Positions 43,450 through 52,982 are shown, counted from the first letter of the stretch. The stretch: 64,000 nt of DNA from UBA4742 sp963785815 (GCA_963785815.1 CAWAWN010000003.1:1116001-1180000), one strand, 5' to 3'. The notes: generated by a model not told the origin, from the letters alone. Made by a program: numbers and translations.

Positions 43450-44477
43450 TCCGCCTGCTGGTGGCGGCCGCCATCGCCATCGCCGTGTCGCTGGTGGGCA
43501 CGCGCCTGCTCATCAACTGGCTGACTCGCCTGCACATGGGCCAACCCATCCGCGAGGACGGGCCGCAGGGCCACATGACCAAGGCGGGCACCCCCACCAT
43601 GGGCGGGGTGGCCATCGTGGCCGGGGCCGGCCTGGGCTGGCTCATCAGCGACTTCTTCGGGGGCACCTACACCCGGCGCGGCATCCTGGTCATCGCGCTC
43701 ATGGGCGGGGCCGGCCTGGTCGGGCTGATCGACGACTGGCTCAAGGTCAGCCAGGCCCGCAACCTGGGGCTCAACAAGCGGGCCAAGTTCTCCGGCCTGA
43801 TGCTGGTGTCGGTGGCGTTCGTGTTCTGCGTCATGCGCTTCACCCACATCGCCACCACCCTGGCCCTGACCCGGTTCAACTACCCCGGCTTCCAGCTGCA
43901 CACGGTGGGCTGGGCCCTGTGGGCCATCTTCATGATCCTGGCCATCACCAACGGGGTGAACCTCACCGACGGGCTCGACGGACTGGCCGCCGGGTCGGCC
44001 ATCTTCGGGTTCGCCGCCTTCGTGGTCATCGGCTTCTGGGGCTTCCGCCACCAGTCCATCTACGGCGACCAGAGCTTCCTGGACCTGGCCGTGGTGGCCG
44101 CGGCCATGCTCGGTGCCTGCACCGGGTTCCTGTGGTGGAACGCGGCCCCGGCCAAGATCTTCATGGGTGACACCGGTTCGCTGGCCATCGGGGCGGCACT
44201 GGCCGGGCTCGGGCTGAGCACCAACACCCAGCTGCTGCTCATCCTGATCTGCGGGCTCTACGTGGCCGAGACGGTGTCGGTCATCCTCCAGGTGGGCAGC
44301 TTCAAGCTGACCGGCAAGCGCGTGTTCCGCATGGCGCCCATCCACCACCACTTCGAGTTGGGCGGCTGGCCCGAGACGACCATCATCGTGCGCTTCTGGA
44401 TCCTGGCCGGGCTGTGCACCGCCCTGGCCCTGGGCATCTACTACGCCGACTTCGTCCGCCTCGGGGTCAACTATTGA
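43446..44477 (+). CDS. mraY: Phospho-MurNAc-pentapeptide transferase MraY
   Basis: 343 residues with about ten transmembrane helices. Catalytic and substrate motifs: MGGVAIVAG, GLIDDWLKV with the DD pair, NGVNLTDGLDGLAAGS, AKIFMGDTGSLAIGA, and MAPIHHHFELGGWPE with the HHH loop. Transfers phospho-MurNAc-pentapeptide to undecaprenyl phosphate, forming lipid I. GTG 43446 overlaps the murE stop. The usual murF between murE and mraY is absent. Confidence 0.95.
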   Translation: MIRLLVAAAIAIAVSLVGTRLLINWLTRLHMGQPIREDGPQGHMTKAGTPTMGGVAIVAGAGLGWLISDFFGGTYTRRGILVIALMGGAGLVGLIDDWLKVSQARNLGLNKRAKFSGLMLVSVAFVFCVMRFTHIATTLALTRFNYPGFQLHTVGWALWAIFMILAITNGVNLTDGLDGLAAGSAIFGFAAFVVIGFWGFRHQSIYGDQSFLDLAVVAAAMLGACTGFLWWNAAPAKIFMGDTGSLAIGAALAGLGLSTNTQLLLILICGLYVAETVSVILQVGSFKLTGKRVFRMAPIHHHFELGGWPETTIIVRFWILAGLCTALALGIYYADFVRLGVNY

Positions 44478-45826
44478 GCACCCCGCACCGGGCGCTGGTG
44501 GTGGGGTTCGGGGTGACCGGCCAGGCCGTGGCCCGAGCGCTGCGCCGCCACGGTGGTGACGTGGTGGTGGTCGACGACCATCCCTCGCCGTCGGCCCGCG
44601 CAGCAGCAGAATTGGCGGCCGTGGACCTGATCGAAGCGCCCTCGCGCGCCGAGCTCGACGAGCTGGTGGGCGCCGTCGACGCCGTGCTGCCCAGCCCGGG
44701 CGTGGCCGATCACCACCCGGTGTTCGCCGCCGCCGCGGCCCACGGGCGCCCGGTGCTGAGCGAGTTCGACCTGGCTGCGGCCTGGGACGGTCGACCCCTG
44801 CTGGCCGTCACCGGCACCGACGGCAAGACCACGGTGACCTCCATGGTCACCGACATGCTGGTGGCGTCGGGACGGGTGGCGTTGTCGGTGGGCAACACCG
44901 AGATCCCGCTGGTGGCGGCCATCGAGCGCCCCGACGTGGAAGTCTTCGTGGTCGAGGCGTCGTCGTTCCGCCTGGGCCACACCCGACGCTTCCGCCCGGC
45001 GGTGGCCACCTGGCTGAACTTCGCGCCCGACCACCTCGACGTGCACGACTCGCTGGCCCGCTACGAGGCGGCCAAGGCCCGCATCTGGGCCGACCTCGAC
45101 GACCAGCCCGGCGGGGGCGTGGCCGTGGCCAACGCCGACGACCCGGTGGTGGCGGGCCACATCCGACCCGACGTGCGCACCATCACCTTCAGCGCCCTCA
45201 GCCGGGACGACCAGGTGGGCTACCACGTGGCCGGCGATCACCTGGTGACCGACGACGCCCGCCCACTGGTCCGGGTGGACGAGCTGACCCGCTCCCTGCC
45301 CCACGACGTGTCCAACGCCCTGGCCGCCTCGGCCACCGCCCTCGAAGGCGGCGCCGAGCTGGCCGGCGTGCAGGAGACCCTGCGCACCTTCCAGGGCCTG
45401 TCGCACCGGGTCAGCCTCGTGGCCCGGGCACGCGGCGTCGATTGGTACGACGACTCCAAGGCCACCGCGCCCCACGCCGCGCTGGCCGCGCTGGCCGGCT
45501 TCGACTCGGTGGTGCTCATCGCCGGCGGTCGCAACAAGGGCCTCGACCTGGCCGTGCTGGGCCAGGCCACCCCTCGGATCCGCGCCGTGGTGGCCATCGG
45601 CGAAGCCGCCGACGAGGTGGCCGCGGCCTTCGCCGGCCGCCGTCCGGTGGTGGTCGCGCCCGACATGGCCAGCGCGGTGGACGCCGCGGCCGAGCTGGCC
45701 GAGGCCGGTGACGTGGTGCTGCTGTCGCCCGGCTGCGCGTCGTTCGACTGGTACGCCAGCTACGGCGAGCGTGGCGACGACTTCGCCCGCAACGTCCGGC
45801 GGCTCGCCGACGGGACTCGCCCGTGA
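44474..45826 (+). CDS. murD: UDP-MurNAc-L-alanine:D-glutamate ligase MurD
   Basis: 450 residues starting at TTG 44474 inside the mraY stop (TTGA). ALVVGFGVTGQAVARAL forms the first Rossmann domain; VTGTDGKTTVTSMV is the ATP loop, with Asp in the place of the more common Asn; NFAPDHLDVHDSLARYEAAKARI and WYDDSKATAPHAALAAL mark domains 2 and 3. Adds D-glutamate to UDP-MurNAc-L-Ala. Confidence 0.93.
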   Translation: MSTPHRALVVGFGVTGQAVARALRRHGGDVVVVDDHPSPSARAAAELAAVDLIEAPSRAELDELVGAVDAVLPSPGVADHHPVFAAAAAHGRPVLSEFDLAAAWDGRPLLAVTGTDGKTTVTSMVTDMLVASGRVALSVGNTEIPLVAAIERPDVEVFVVEASSFRLGHTRRFRPAVATWLNFAPDHLDVHDSLARYEAAKARIWADLDDQPGGGVAVANADDPVVAGHIRPDVRTITFSALSRDDQVGYHVAGDHLVTDDARPLVRVDELTRSLPHDVSNALAASATALEGGAELAGVQETLRTFQGLSHRVSLVARARGVDWYDDSKATAPHAALAALAGFDSVVLIAGGRNKGLDLAVLGQATPRIRAVVAIGEAADEVAAAFAGRRPVVVAPDMASAVDAAAELAEAGDVVLLSPGCASFDWYASYGERGDDFARNVRRLADGTRP

Positions 45827-47094
45827 CGGCGCGCGGTGGCGAGTCCACCCGCACGTCGGCCCGCCCGACGCTGCTCGTGGGCCGGGCGCGTCCCGGTGGG
45901 CGCGCCGGCGCCGACCGCTCGAGCAGCCGGGTCCCCAGGTCCGCATCCGGCGGCGCGGCATCGACCGAGGCCAAGGGCCGCCGGCTGCGAGGCCGGCCGG
46001 CCGGTCGTCGCTCCACGTCGTTCACCCTGCTGTTGAGCCTGGTGGTGGTGCTCACCCTGATCGGCCTGGTCATGGTGCTGTCCGCCTCCTACGCCACCGC
46101 CTACTACGAGTACGGGTCGAGCTGGTACCAGTTCAAGCGCCAGCTCCTCTGGGTGGTGCTCGGGCTGGTGGCCATGACCGTGATCATGCGGGTCGACTAC
46201 CACCGCTGGCGGCGCTACACGACGGTGCTCACCCTGGGCGCCTTCGCCCTGATGGTGGCGGTGATGGTGCCCGGGCTGGGTGTGAACGTGAACGGCTCGT
46301 CGCGCTGGCTCGGCTACGGCGCCTTCCGGATCCAGCCCTCTGAGTTCGCCAAGCTGGTCGTGCTGCTGTTCGTGGCCGACCTGCTGGCCCGGCGATCGGA
46401 CCGGGTCGACGACCTGCGCCTGACCCTGCGACCGGTGCTGGTGGTGTTCGCCGTGTTCGCCGGGCTGCTCATGCTGCAACCCAACCTGGGCACCACCATC
46501 ATCCTCGGGGCCATCGTGTTCGTCATGCTCTTCGTGAGCGGGGTGGCCGTGAAGCCCCTGGTGGCCTGGTTCGCCGGGGGCGCGGCCCTGGCCTCGCTGG
46601 CGGCGGTGGCCGAGCCCTACCGGTTCCGCCGGCTCATGGCCTTCCTGAACCCCTGGAAGGATCCCCAGGACACCGGCTACCAGACCCTCCAGTCACAGTT
46701 CGCCATCGCCCACGGCGGTGCCACCGGCAGCGGCATCGGCCACAGCCTGGCCAAGTTCGGGTTCCTGCCGTACGCCCAGACCGACTTCATCTTCGCCATC
46801 ATCGCCGACGAGATGGGTCTCCTCGGCGCCGTGCTGCTGATCGCCCTGTTCCTGGCGCTGGGGGTGGTGGGCATCCGCATCGCCCTGGGCGCGCCGGACC
46901 GCTACGGCATGCTGGTGGCCACGGGCATCACCAGCTGGATCCTGATCCAGGCCTTCGTCAACGTGGGCGCCGTGGTCGGGGTGCTACCGATCACCGGGGT
47001 CCCCCTGCCCTTCGTGTCCTTCGGCGGTTCGTCGCTGGTCGTCATCCTGGCGGCCATGGGCGTGCTGTTGAGCATCGCCCGCCAGACTCGGTGA
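45823..47094 (+). CDS. ftsW: Septal peptidoglycan polymerase FtsW (SEDS)
   Basis: 423 residues: a basic, disordered cytoplasmic N-terminus of about 65 residues, then ten predicted transmembrane helices. SEDS motifs: GSSRWLGYGAFRIQPSEFAKLVVLLF, LQPNLGTTIIL, FLPYAQTDFIFAIIADEMGLLGA with the catalytic Asp in the DFIF region, and PITGVPLPFVSFGGSSLV. Polymerises lipid II at the septum with FtsI. GTG 45823 overlaps the murD stop. Confidence 0.94.
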   Translation: MTARGGESTRTSARPTLLVGRARPGGRAGADRSSSRVPRSASGGAASTEAKGRRLRGRPAGRRSTSFTLLLSLVVVLTLIGLVMVLSASYATAYYEYGSSWYQFKRQLLWVVLGLVAMTVIMRVDYHRWRRYTTVLTLGAFALMVAVMVPGLGVNVNGSSRWLGYGAFRIQPSEFAKLVVLLFVADLLARRSDRVDDLRLTLRPVLVVFAVFAGLLMLQPNLGTTIILGAIVFVMLFVSGVAVKPLVAWFAGGAALASLAAVAEPYRFRRLMAFLNPWKDPQDTGYQTLQSQFAIAHGGATGSGIGHSLAKFGFLPYAQTDFIFAIIADEMGLLGAVLLIALFLALGVVGIRIALGAPDRYGMLVATGITSWILIQAFVNVGAVVGVLPITGVPLPFVSFGGSSLVVILAAMGVLLSIARQTR

Positions 47095-48296
47095 GCGGCT
47101 CGCCCCCGGCGACCGGCGCGCCCGGCCGCACCGCCGTCTTCGCCTGCATCGCCGGCGGTGGCACGGCCGGCCACGTCCTGCCCGGCCTGGCCATCGCCGA
47201 GGCCCTGGTGGCGGCCGGTCACGATCCCGCCAGCATCCGCTTCGTGGGCAGCGAGCGCGGTCCCGACGCCACCCTGGTGCCCGCGGCCGGGTTCGAGCTG
47301 CACACCGTGGCGGGCCGCGGCATCCCCCGCCGCCCGTCGTGGGCCAGCGTCGTGGCGGCGGCCAGCATCGCGCGCGGCGTCTGGACGGGGATCGGGCTGA
47401 TGCGCCGGTTGCGCCCGTCGGTGGTGGTGGTGCTGGGCGGCTACGCCTCGGTGCCCTGCACCGTCGGCGCCGTGCTGTGGCGCATCCCGATGGTGGTGAC
47501 CGAGCAGAACGCCCGGGCCAGCCTGGCCAGCCGCCTGGCCGGACGCTTCGCCAAGGCCTGCGCCGTCCCCTTCGAGGGCACCGACCTGCCCCGGGCCGTG
47601 GTGACCGGCAACCCCGTGCGGCCCGAGATCCTGGCCGTGGACCGGGCCCGCGATCGTGACCGGTCCCGCCGGCTCCTCGACCTGCCCCTCGACCGGACGG
47701 TCATCGGGGTGGCCAGCGGCTCGCTCGGATCCACGCGGGTCAACCAGGCGGTGGCCGGGTTGGCCCGGCGCTGGGCCGATCGCGCCGACCTGGCCATCTA
47801 CCACGCGGTCGGCGCCCGAGACTGGGACGCGGAGCTGGCAGCCGCGCCGTCGCCGGTCGCCAGCCCTGATCCCGGCGGGGCTGGCGGCGGCACCGGGTCC
47901 GATGCCGCCGGCGATGGCGTTCTGATCTACCGCCGGGTGCGCTACGAGGAGCATGTGGAGCGCCTGTACGCCGCAGCCGACATCTACGTGGGCCGTGCCG
48001 GTGGGTCGACGGTGGCCGAGCTCACGGTGGTCGGGCTGGGCGGCGTGCTGGTGCCGCTGCCCATCGCCCCCCGCGACGCCCAGACGGCCAACGCCGAGGC
48101 CCTGGTGCGGGTGGGCGCGGCGGTGCTCGTGCCTGATGGCGAGCTCGACGACCAGCGCCTGGCGGCCGAGCTCACCCCGCTGCTGGCCGCGCCCGCCACA
48201 CTGGTGGGCATGGCTGACGCGGCCCGATCCCTCGCCCATCCCGACGCGGCCCGCCGCGTGGCCGACCTGGCCGAGCGCCACGCCCGCCATGGCTGA
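47091..48296 (+). CDS. murG: Lipid II synthase MurG
   Basis: 401 residues, GT-B fold. N-terminal GGGTAGHVLPGLAIAEAL binds lipid I; VVLGGYASVPCTVGAVL and VTEQNARASLASRLAG are family motifs; VGRAGGSTVAELTVVGLGGVLVPLPIA with the GGST loop and DAQTANAEALV bind UDP-GlcNAc. Transfers GlcNAc onto lipid I at the inner membrane face. The GTG start overlaps ftsW; the end overlaps murC by 8 bases. A Gly/Ala/Asp-rich insert lies near residues 255-280. Confidence 0.92.
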   Translation: MSGSPPATGAPGRTAVFACIAGGGTAGHVLPGLAIAEALVAAGHDPASIRFVGSERGPDATLVPAAGFELHTVAGRGIPRRPSWASVVAAASIARGVWTGIGLMRRLRPSVVVVLGGYASVPCTVGAVLWRIPMVVTEQNARASLASRLAGRFAKACAVPFEGTDLPRAVVTGNPVRPEILAVDRARDRDRSRRLLDLPLDRTVIGVASGSLGSTRVNQAVAGLARRWADRADLAIYHAVGARDWDAELAAAPSPVASPDPGGAGGGTGSDAAGDGVLIYRRVRYEEHVERLYAAADIYVGRAGGSTVAELTVVGLGGVLVPLPIAPRDAQTANAEALVRVGAAVLVPDGELDDQRLAAELTPLLAAPATLVGMADAARSLAHPDAARRVADLAERHARHG

Positions 48297-49707
48297 CCCG
48301 ACCCCGACCCCGGCACTCGACCTGTCCCGTCCCGCCCGCTGGCACGTGGTGGGAATCGGCGGCGCCGGGATGAGCGCCATCGCCACGGTGCTGGCGGGCA
48401 TGGGCCACCACGTGTCGGGCAGCGACCTGAAGGAGTCCGCCGCGCTCGAGCGGTTGCGGGCGCTGGGTGTCACCGTGGTGGTGGGCCACGACGCGTCCCA
48501 CGTGGGCGACGACGTCGATGCCGTGACCACCTCGACCGCCATCCCGGCCGACAACCCCGAGGTGGTGGCCGCTCGCGAGCGAGGCATCCCCGTGCTGCGC
48601 CGGGCCGAGGCCCTGGCCGCCATCGCCGGCATGCGACGGGCCATCGCGGTGGCCGGCACCCACGGCAAGACCACCACCTCGTCCATGCTCACCCTGGTGC
48701 TCATGGAGGCCGGCCTGCGGCCGTCGTTCATCATCGGGGGCGAGGTCAGCCAGATCGGCACCGGTGCCGGTTGGGACGACAGCCCCTGGCTGGTGGTCGA
48801 GGCCGACGAGAGCGACGGGACCTTCCTGGAGCTGCCCCGGCACGCGGCCGTGGTGACCAGCGTCGAACCCGACCACCTGGAGCACTACGGCGACTTCGAG
48901 GCCCTGCGGAGCGCCTTCGCCCGCTTCCTGGCCGAGACCCCGGGGCCGACCGTGGTCTGCGCCGACGACCCGATCGCGGCCGAGCTGGGTCGAGCCTGCG
49001 GGGCCACGACCTACGGCACCGACGAGGACGCCGACTACCGCATGGTGGACCTGGCCTTCGGGCGCGACGGCACCACCTTCACCTTGGCGCACGGTGGTGG
49101 GGTGCTCGGCCAGGTGCACCTGCCGGTGGCGGGGGACTACAACGCCCGCAACGCCACCGCGGCGGTGGTCATGGGGCTCCAGCTGGGGGTGGCGTTCGAG
49201 GTCGGGGCCCAGGCCCTGGCCCGCTACGGGGGCGTGGCCCGTCGCCTCGAGCACCGGGGCGAGGTGGCCGGGGTGACCTTCATCGACGACTACGCCCACC
49301 TGCCCACCGAGGTGGCCGACGTGCTGGGCGCCGCCGCCCAGGGCGGATGGGAGCGCATCGTCTGCGTGTTCCAGCCGCATCGCTACAGCCGCACGGCCGC
49401 CCTGTGGCCCGACTTCGCCGATGCCTTCGATCGGGCCGACGTGCTGGCCGTGACCGACATCTACCCGGCGGGGGAGGCGCCCCGACCGGGCATCACCGGC
49501 CAGCTGGTGGCCCAGGCCGTGCTCGACGCCCATCCCTGGCGCCGCCTGGCCTACCTGCCCCACCGCGACGACGTCATCGCCTACCTGGACCACGAGCTGC
49601 GCCCCGGTGACCTGTGCCTCACGCTGGGTGCGGGCGACCTGACGTCCGTGCCCGACGAGGTGCAGCCGCGCTTGGCCACCTCGCGCCGGGTTGGCGCCGG
49701 GGCCTGA
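48289..49707 (+). CDS. murC: UDP-N-acetylmuramate:L-alanine ligase MurC
   Basis: 472 residues. HVVGIGGAGMSAIATVLAGMGHHVSGSD is the first domain; IAVAGTHGKTTTSSMLTLVLMEAG the ATP loop; EADESDGTFLELPRHAAVVTSVEPDHLEHY and FIDDYAHLPTEVADVLGAA close the catalytic domains. Adds the first L-alanine to UDP-MurNAc. It shares 8 bases with murG, so probably coupled. Confidence 0.94.
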   Translation: MADPTPTPALDLSRPARWHVVGIGGAGMSAIATVLAGMGHHVSGSDLKESAALERLRALGVTVVVGHDASHVGDDVDAVTTSTAIPADNPEVVAARERGIPVLRRAEALAAIAGMRRAIAVAGTHGKTTTSSMLTLVLMEAGLRPSFIIGGEVSQIGTGAGWDDSPWLVVEADESDGTFLELPRHAAVVTSVEPDHLEHYGDFEALRSAFARFLAETPGPTVVCADDPIAAELGRACGATTYGTDEDADYRMVDLAFGRDGTTFTLAHGGGVLGQVHLPVAGDYNARNATAAVVMGLQLGVAFEVGAQALARYGGVARRLEHRGEVAGVTFIDDYAHLPTEVADVLGAAAQGGWERIVCVFQPHRYSRTAALWPDFADAFDRADVLAVTDIYPAGEAPRPGITGQLVAQAVLDAHPWRRLAYLPHRDDVIAYLDHELRPGDLCLTLGAGDLTSVPDEVQPRLATSRRVGAGA

Positions 49708-49710
49708 GCC

Positions 49711-50712
49711 GTGGGCGTGGCCGACCCGTCGCCCGAGCTCGGGGGCTCCGCCGAGCCGGACGCCGAGGCCTGGGCTCGGGCCGATCGGGCGGCCGAGCTC
49801 CTGGGTCCCGCGGCGCAGCGCCAGGTGCCCCTGTCGGGCTACACCACCTACCGCGTGGGCGGCCCGGCATCGGTGCTGGTCACGCTCGACTCGGCCGAGG
49901 ACGGGGCCCGCCTGGCCGACGCCATCGGCCGTTCGGGCGCCGCCGTGCTGGTCGTGGGCCGGGGCTCGAACCTGCTGGTGGCCGACGAGGGCTTCGCCGG
50001 GGTGGCGGTCGTGCTGGGCGAGGCCTACACCGGCGTCGAGATCGGTGCGCCCGCACCCGAGGGGGTGCTGGTGCGGGCCGGTGCGGGTGCCAGCCTGCCG
50101 GTGGTGGCGCGGCGGTGCGCGGCGGCCGGCTTGGCGGGGTTCGAGTGGGCCGTGGGGGTGCCCGGATCCGTCGGCGGCGCGGTGCGGATGAACGCTGGCG
50201 GACATGGCTCGGACATGGCTGCCAGCCTGGTCAGGGTCCGCGTCCTGGACCTGGCCAGCGGCGAGGATGGATGGGTGCCGGTCGACCAACTCCAGCTCTC
50301 GTACCGCCACTCCTCGATCGGCCCCGCCCAGGTCGTGCTGGAGGCCGAGCTGGGCCTCGTCCCGGGCGATGCGCAGCAGTCCGAGGCGTTGATCGCCGAG
50401 ATCGTGCGCTGGCGGCGCCAGCACCAGCCCGGCGGCCCCAACTCGGGCTCGGTGTTCACCAACCCGCCGGGCGACTCCGCCGGGCGGCTGATCGACGCCA
50501 GCGGGGCCAAGGGCCTGCGCGTGGGCACCGCGGAGGTGTCGACCAAGCACGCCAACTTCATCCAGGTCGACGAGGGCGGGCGGGCCGCCGACGTGGTGGC
50601 CCTGATGGCCGAGGTGCAGCGCCGGGTGCTCGCCCACAGCGGGGTGCAGCTGCGCCCCGAGACGTGCCTGGTCGGCTTCCAGAACCCTCAAGTCTTGATC
50701 GAGGGTCGATGA
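49711..50712 (+). CDS. murB: UDP-N-acetylenolpyruvoylglucosamine reductase MurB
   Basis: 333 residues. FAD-binding strands PLSGYTTYRVGGPASVLV and VVGRGSNLLVADEGFAG, GFEWAVGVPGSVGGAVRMNAGGHG, the catalytic Ser in NSGSVFTNPPGD (the loop giving type I), and DEGGRAADVVALM near the C-terminus. Reduces enolpyruvyl to lactyl ether, making UDP-MurNAc. GTG 49711 follows murC by 3 bases and murB overlaps ftsQ. Confidence 0.92.
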   Translation: MGVADPSPELGGSAEPDAEAWARADRAAELLGPAAQRQVPLSGYTTYRVGGPASVLVTLDSAEDGARLADAIGRSGAAVLVVGRGSNLLVADEGFAGVAVVLGEAYTGVEIGAPAPEGVLVRAGAGASLPVVARRCAAAGLAGFEWAVGVPGSVGGAVRMNAGGHGSDMAASLVRVRVLDLASGEDGWVPVDQLQLSYRHSSIGPAQVVLEAELGLVPGDAQQSEALIAEIVRWRRQHQPGGPNSGSVFTNPPGDSAGRLIDASGAKGLRVGTAEVSTKHANFIQVDEGGRAADVVALMAEVQRRVLAHSGVQLRPETCLVGFQNPQVLIEGR

Positions 50713-51530
50713 CCCCCACGCTGCACCGGCGCCGGGACCGGGGCGACCACGACGGGCCCGAGGTGGCGGTCGACCCGCGCATCCAGGCCCGTCGCGACCA
50801 GGTCGACTCCGAGCGCCAACGCCAGCGCCGGGGGCGTGCCACGGTGGTGGCGTTGGTGGTGGCGGTGGTCGGCCTGGGCTGGTTCATCACCCACAGCTCG
50901 CTGCTGTCGGTGCATCGGGTGGTGATCACCGCCACGCCCCACCTGCCCGCGGCCCAGGTCGCCCGGCTGGCTGGCATCCGGACCGGCCAGCACCTGGTCG
51001 ACGTGGACGAGGCTGCGGCCCGCCAGCGCCTCCTCCGCCAGCCCTGGGTGGCCACCGCCCGGGTGGGCGTGGGCTGGGACGGCGTCGCCCACGTGGCCGT
51101 GACCGAGCGGGCGCCCGTGGTGGCCGTGGCCGATGGCCCGTCCCGGTGGGTGCTGGCCGACGTCCATCGACGCGCCCTGGCCGTGGTCGGGGCCGTGCCC
51201 GCCGGGGTGGTGGCCGTGTCCGGCGTGGCGCCGGTGGCACCCGGTGCCACCTTCGGTGCGGGCCTGGCTGCGCCGCTGGCCGTCGTGGGTGACCTGACAC
51301 CGGGTCTGCGCACGAGGGTGGGGGCGGGCGGCATCACGGTGGGCGGGGATGGCTCGATCTCGCTGGCCCTCCAGCCCAGCGGCACCGTGCAGCTGTGCCA
51401 ACCGGTCGACCTGGCCACCAAGTTGAGCGGCCTGACCACCTTCTTCGCCCGGGTGGACGATCGGGGCCTGGCGGTGGTCGACGCCTGCGTCCCCGATGCC
51501 ATCACCGTGACCCGGACGCCAGGCGCGTGA
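50709..51530 (+). CDS. ftsQ: Cell division protein FtsQ/DivIB
   Basis: 273 residues: charged cytoplasmic N-terminus, one transmembrane helix at about residues 46-62 (TVVALVVAVVGLGWFI), then the POTRA domain (LLSVHRVVITATPHLPAAQVARLAGIRTGQHLVDVDEAAARQRLLRQPWVATARV) and the FtsQ beta domain (VTERAPVVAVADGPSRWVLADVHRRALAVV). Works with FtsL in the divisome. ATG 50709 is inside the murB stop (ATGA). Confidence 0.9.
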   Translation: MTPTLHRRRDRGDHDGPEVAVDPRIQARRDQVDSERQRQRRGRATVVALVVAVVGLGWFITHSSLLSVHRVVITATPHLPAAQVARLAGIRTGQHLVDVDEAAARQRLLRQPWVATARVGVGWDGVAHVAVTERAPVVAVADGPSRWVLADVHRRALAVVGAVPAGVVAVSGVAPVAPGATFGAGLAAPLAVVGDLTPGLRTRVGAGGITVGGDGSISLALQPSGTVQLCQPVDLATKLSGLTTFFARVDDRGLAVVDACVPDAITVTRTPGA

Positions 51531-51593
51531 TCGCTCACCCACGACCCCTGCGGCCCGCCACCGGGCGGCCACGGACCCGCCGGGGCGATGGTG

Positions 51594-51623
51594 TTGACCG
51601 GGGCCAGCCCGGACCCCTACGCT
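51594..51623 (+). promoter_or_regulatory. ftsZ promoter
   Basis: TTGACC (51594-51599), 18-base spacer, TACGCT (51618-51623). Expected start near 51630, leaving a leader of about 210 bases before the ftsZ GTG. Gives ftsZ its own transcription within the cluster. Confidence 0.65.
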
Positions 51624-51635
51624 GTCAACCGCAAT

Positions 51636-51663
51636 CTGAGGTTGACATAACTCTCAACCTCAG
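51636..51663 (+). repeat. Perfect inverted repeat in ftsZ leader
   Basis: CTGAGGTTGA (51636-51645) and TCAACCTCAG (51654-51663) flank CATAACTC. It would begin about 6 bases after the predicted transcription start, so could be a stabilising mRNA hairpin or an operator. TTGACA within it could also be read as a second -35, but no good -10 follows. The leader from 51664 to 51840 has open frames but no family match. Confidence 0.65.
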
Positions 51664-51840
51664 GTCGAGGGTTCGCGGTCGACCGGTCGGGGGCGAGAAC
51701 CCGTGACCGATCGGCCCGACGACGGCCGGCTGTTCGCGGTCGGCGGTGCTCCGGCGTCGCCCCCTCCACCCGCTCGACCCGCCCACCCTGGTCCCGACCA
51801 CCCCCCACCACCCACGGCAACCACCCCGGAGGTAGCCACC

Positions 51841-52947
51841 GTGTCCGGCAACCCGCAGAACTATCTCGCCGTCATCAAGGTCGTGGGCATCGGGGGCGGT
51901 GGCGTCAACGCCGTCAACCGCATGATCGACGCCGGGCTCAAGGGCGTCGAGTTCATCGCGGTCAACACCGACGCCCAGGCGCTGCTGATGAGCGACGCCG
52001 ACGTGAAGCTCGACATCGGCCGGGAGCTGACCCGAGGGCTGGGGGCCGGCAGCGACCCCGAGGTGGGTCGCCAGGCCGCCGAGGAGCACCGCGAAGAGAT
52101 CGAAGAGGTGCTCAAGGGCGCCGACATGGTGTTCATCACCGCCGGCAAGGGCGGCGGCACCGGCACGGGCGCCGCGCCGGTCATCGCCGAGATGGCCAAG
52201 GCCCTCGGCGCGCTGACCATCGGTGTGGTCACCCGACCCTTCGGGTTCGAGGGCCGACGCCGCTCCGTGCAGGCCGAGGCGGGCATCCAGCGCCTCAAGG
52301 AGAAGGTCGACACCCTCATCGTCATCCCCAACGACCGGCTGCTCACCGTGTCCAACGAGAAGACGTCGGTGCTCAACGCCTTCAAGATGGCCGACGAGGT
52401 GCTGCTCCAGGGCGTGCAGGGCATCACCGACCTCATCACCACGCCCGGCCTCATCAACACCGACTTCGCCGACGTCCGCATGATCATGAACGACGCCGGG
52501 TCGGCCCTCATGGGCATCGGCTACGGCTCGGGCGAGGGCCGGGCCCTCAACGCGGCCCGGGCCGCCATCTCCAGCCCGCTGCTCGAGGCCTCCATCGAAG
52601 GGGCGCGGGGCATCCTGTTGACCATCGCCGGTGGCAGCGACCTGGGCCTGTTCGAGGTCAACGAGGCCGCCGAGGTCATCCACGGGGTGGCCCACGCCGA
52701 CGCCAACATCATCTTCGGCACCGTCATCGACGACGAGATGGGCGACGAGGTGCGGGTGACCGTCATCGCCGCCGGCTTCGACCGCTGGGACGACCCCAAG
52801 GCCCGGGCCGGCGAGGCCGTGGCCTCAGGACGGGCCCGCCGGGGCGACCTCGAGCCGGTCACCGACGTGTTCGGCGGCGCCGACGACGACGACCTCGACA
52901 TCGAGGCCGACGGCGACGACTTCGACGTCCCGTCGTTCCTGAAGTAG
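51841..52947 (+). CDS. ftsZ: Cell division GTPase FtsZ
   Basis: 368 residues. VVGIGGGGVNAVNRMI, the tubulin signature GKGGGTGTGAAPVIAE, NDRLLTVSNEKTSVLNAF, the T7 loop NTDFADVRMIMNDAGSALMGIG, a short linker and a C-terminal DVPSFLK peptide that binds SepF. Polymerises into the Z-ring. GTG 51841 is preferred over in-frame GTG 51703 since GGAGGT is 7 bases upstream and the family fold begins directly. Confidence 0.96.
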   Translation: MSGNPQNYLAVIKVVGIGGGGVNAVNRMIDAGLKGVEFIAVNTDAQALLMSDADVKLDIGRELTRGLGAGSDPEVGRQAAEEHREEIEEVLKGADMVFITAGKGGGTGTGAAPVIAEMAKALGALTIGVVTRPFGFEGRRRSVQAEAGIQRLKEKVDTLIVIPNDRLLTVSNEKTSVLNAFKMADEVLLQGVQGITDLITTPGLINTDFADVRMIMNDAGSALMGIGYGSGEGRALNAARAAISSPLLEASIEGARGILLTIAGGSDLGLFEVNEAAEVIHGVAHADANIIFGTVIDDEMGDEVRVTVIAAGFDRWDDPKARAGEAVASGRARRGDLEPVTDVFGGADDDDLDIEADGDDFDVPSFLK

Positions 52948-52970
52948 TCCCCGTCGCGCGCCACGCTCCC

Positions 52971-52976
52971 TACGCT
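52971..52976 (+). promoter_or_regulatory. -10 box TACGCT before pgeF
   Basis: TACGCT, 6 bases, ATG 52983; suggests an additional leaderless transcript starting at pgeF. Confidence 0.45.
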
Positions 52977-52982
52977 GGCGCG

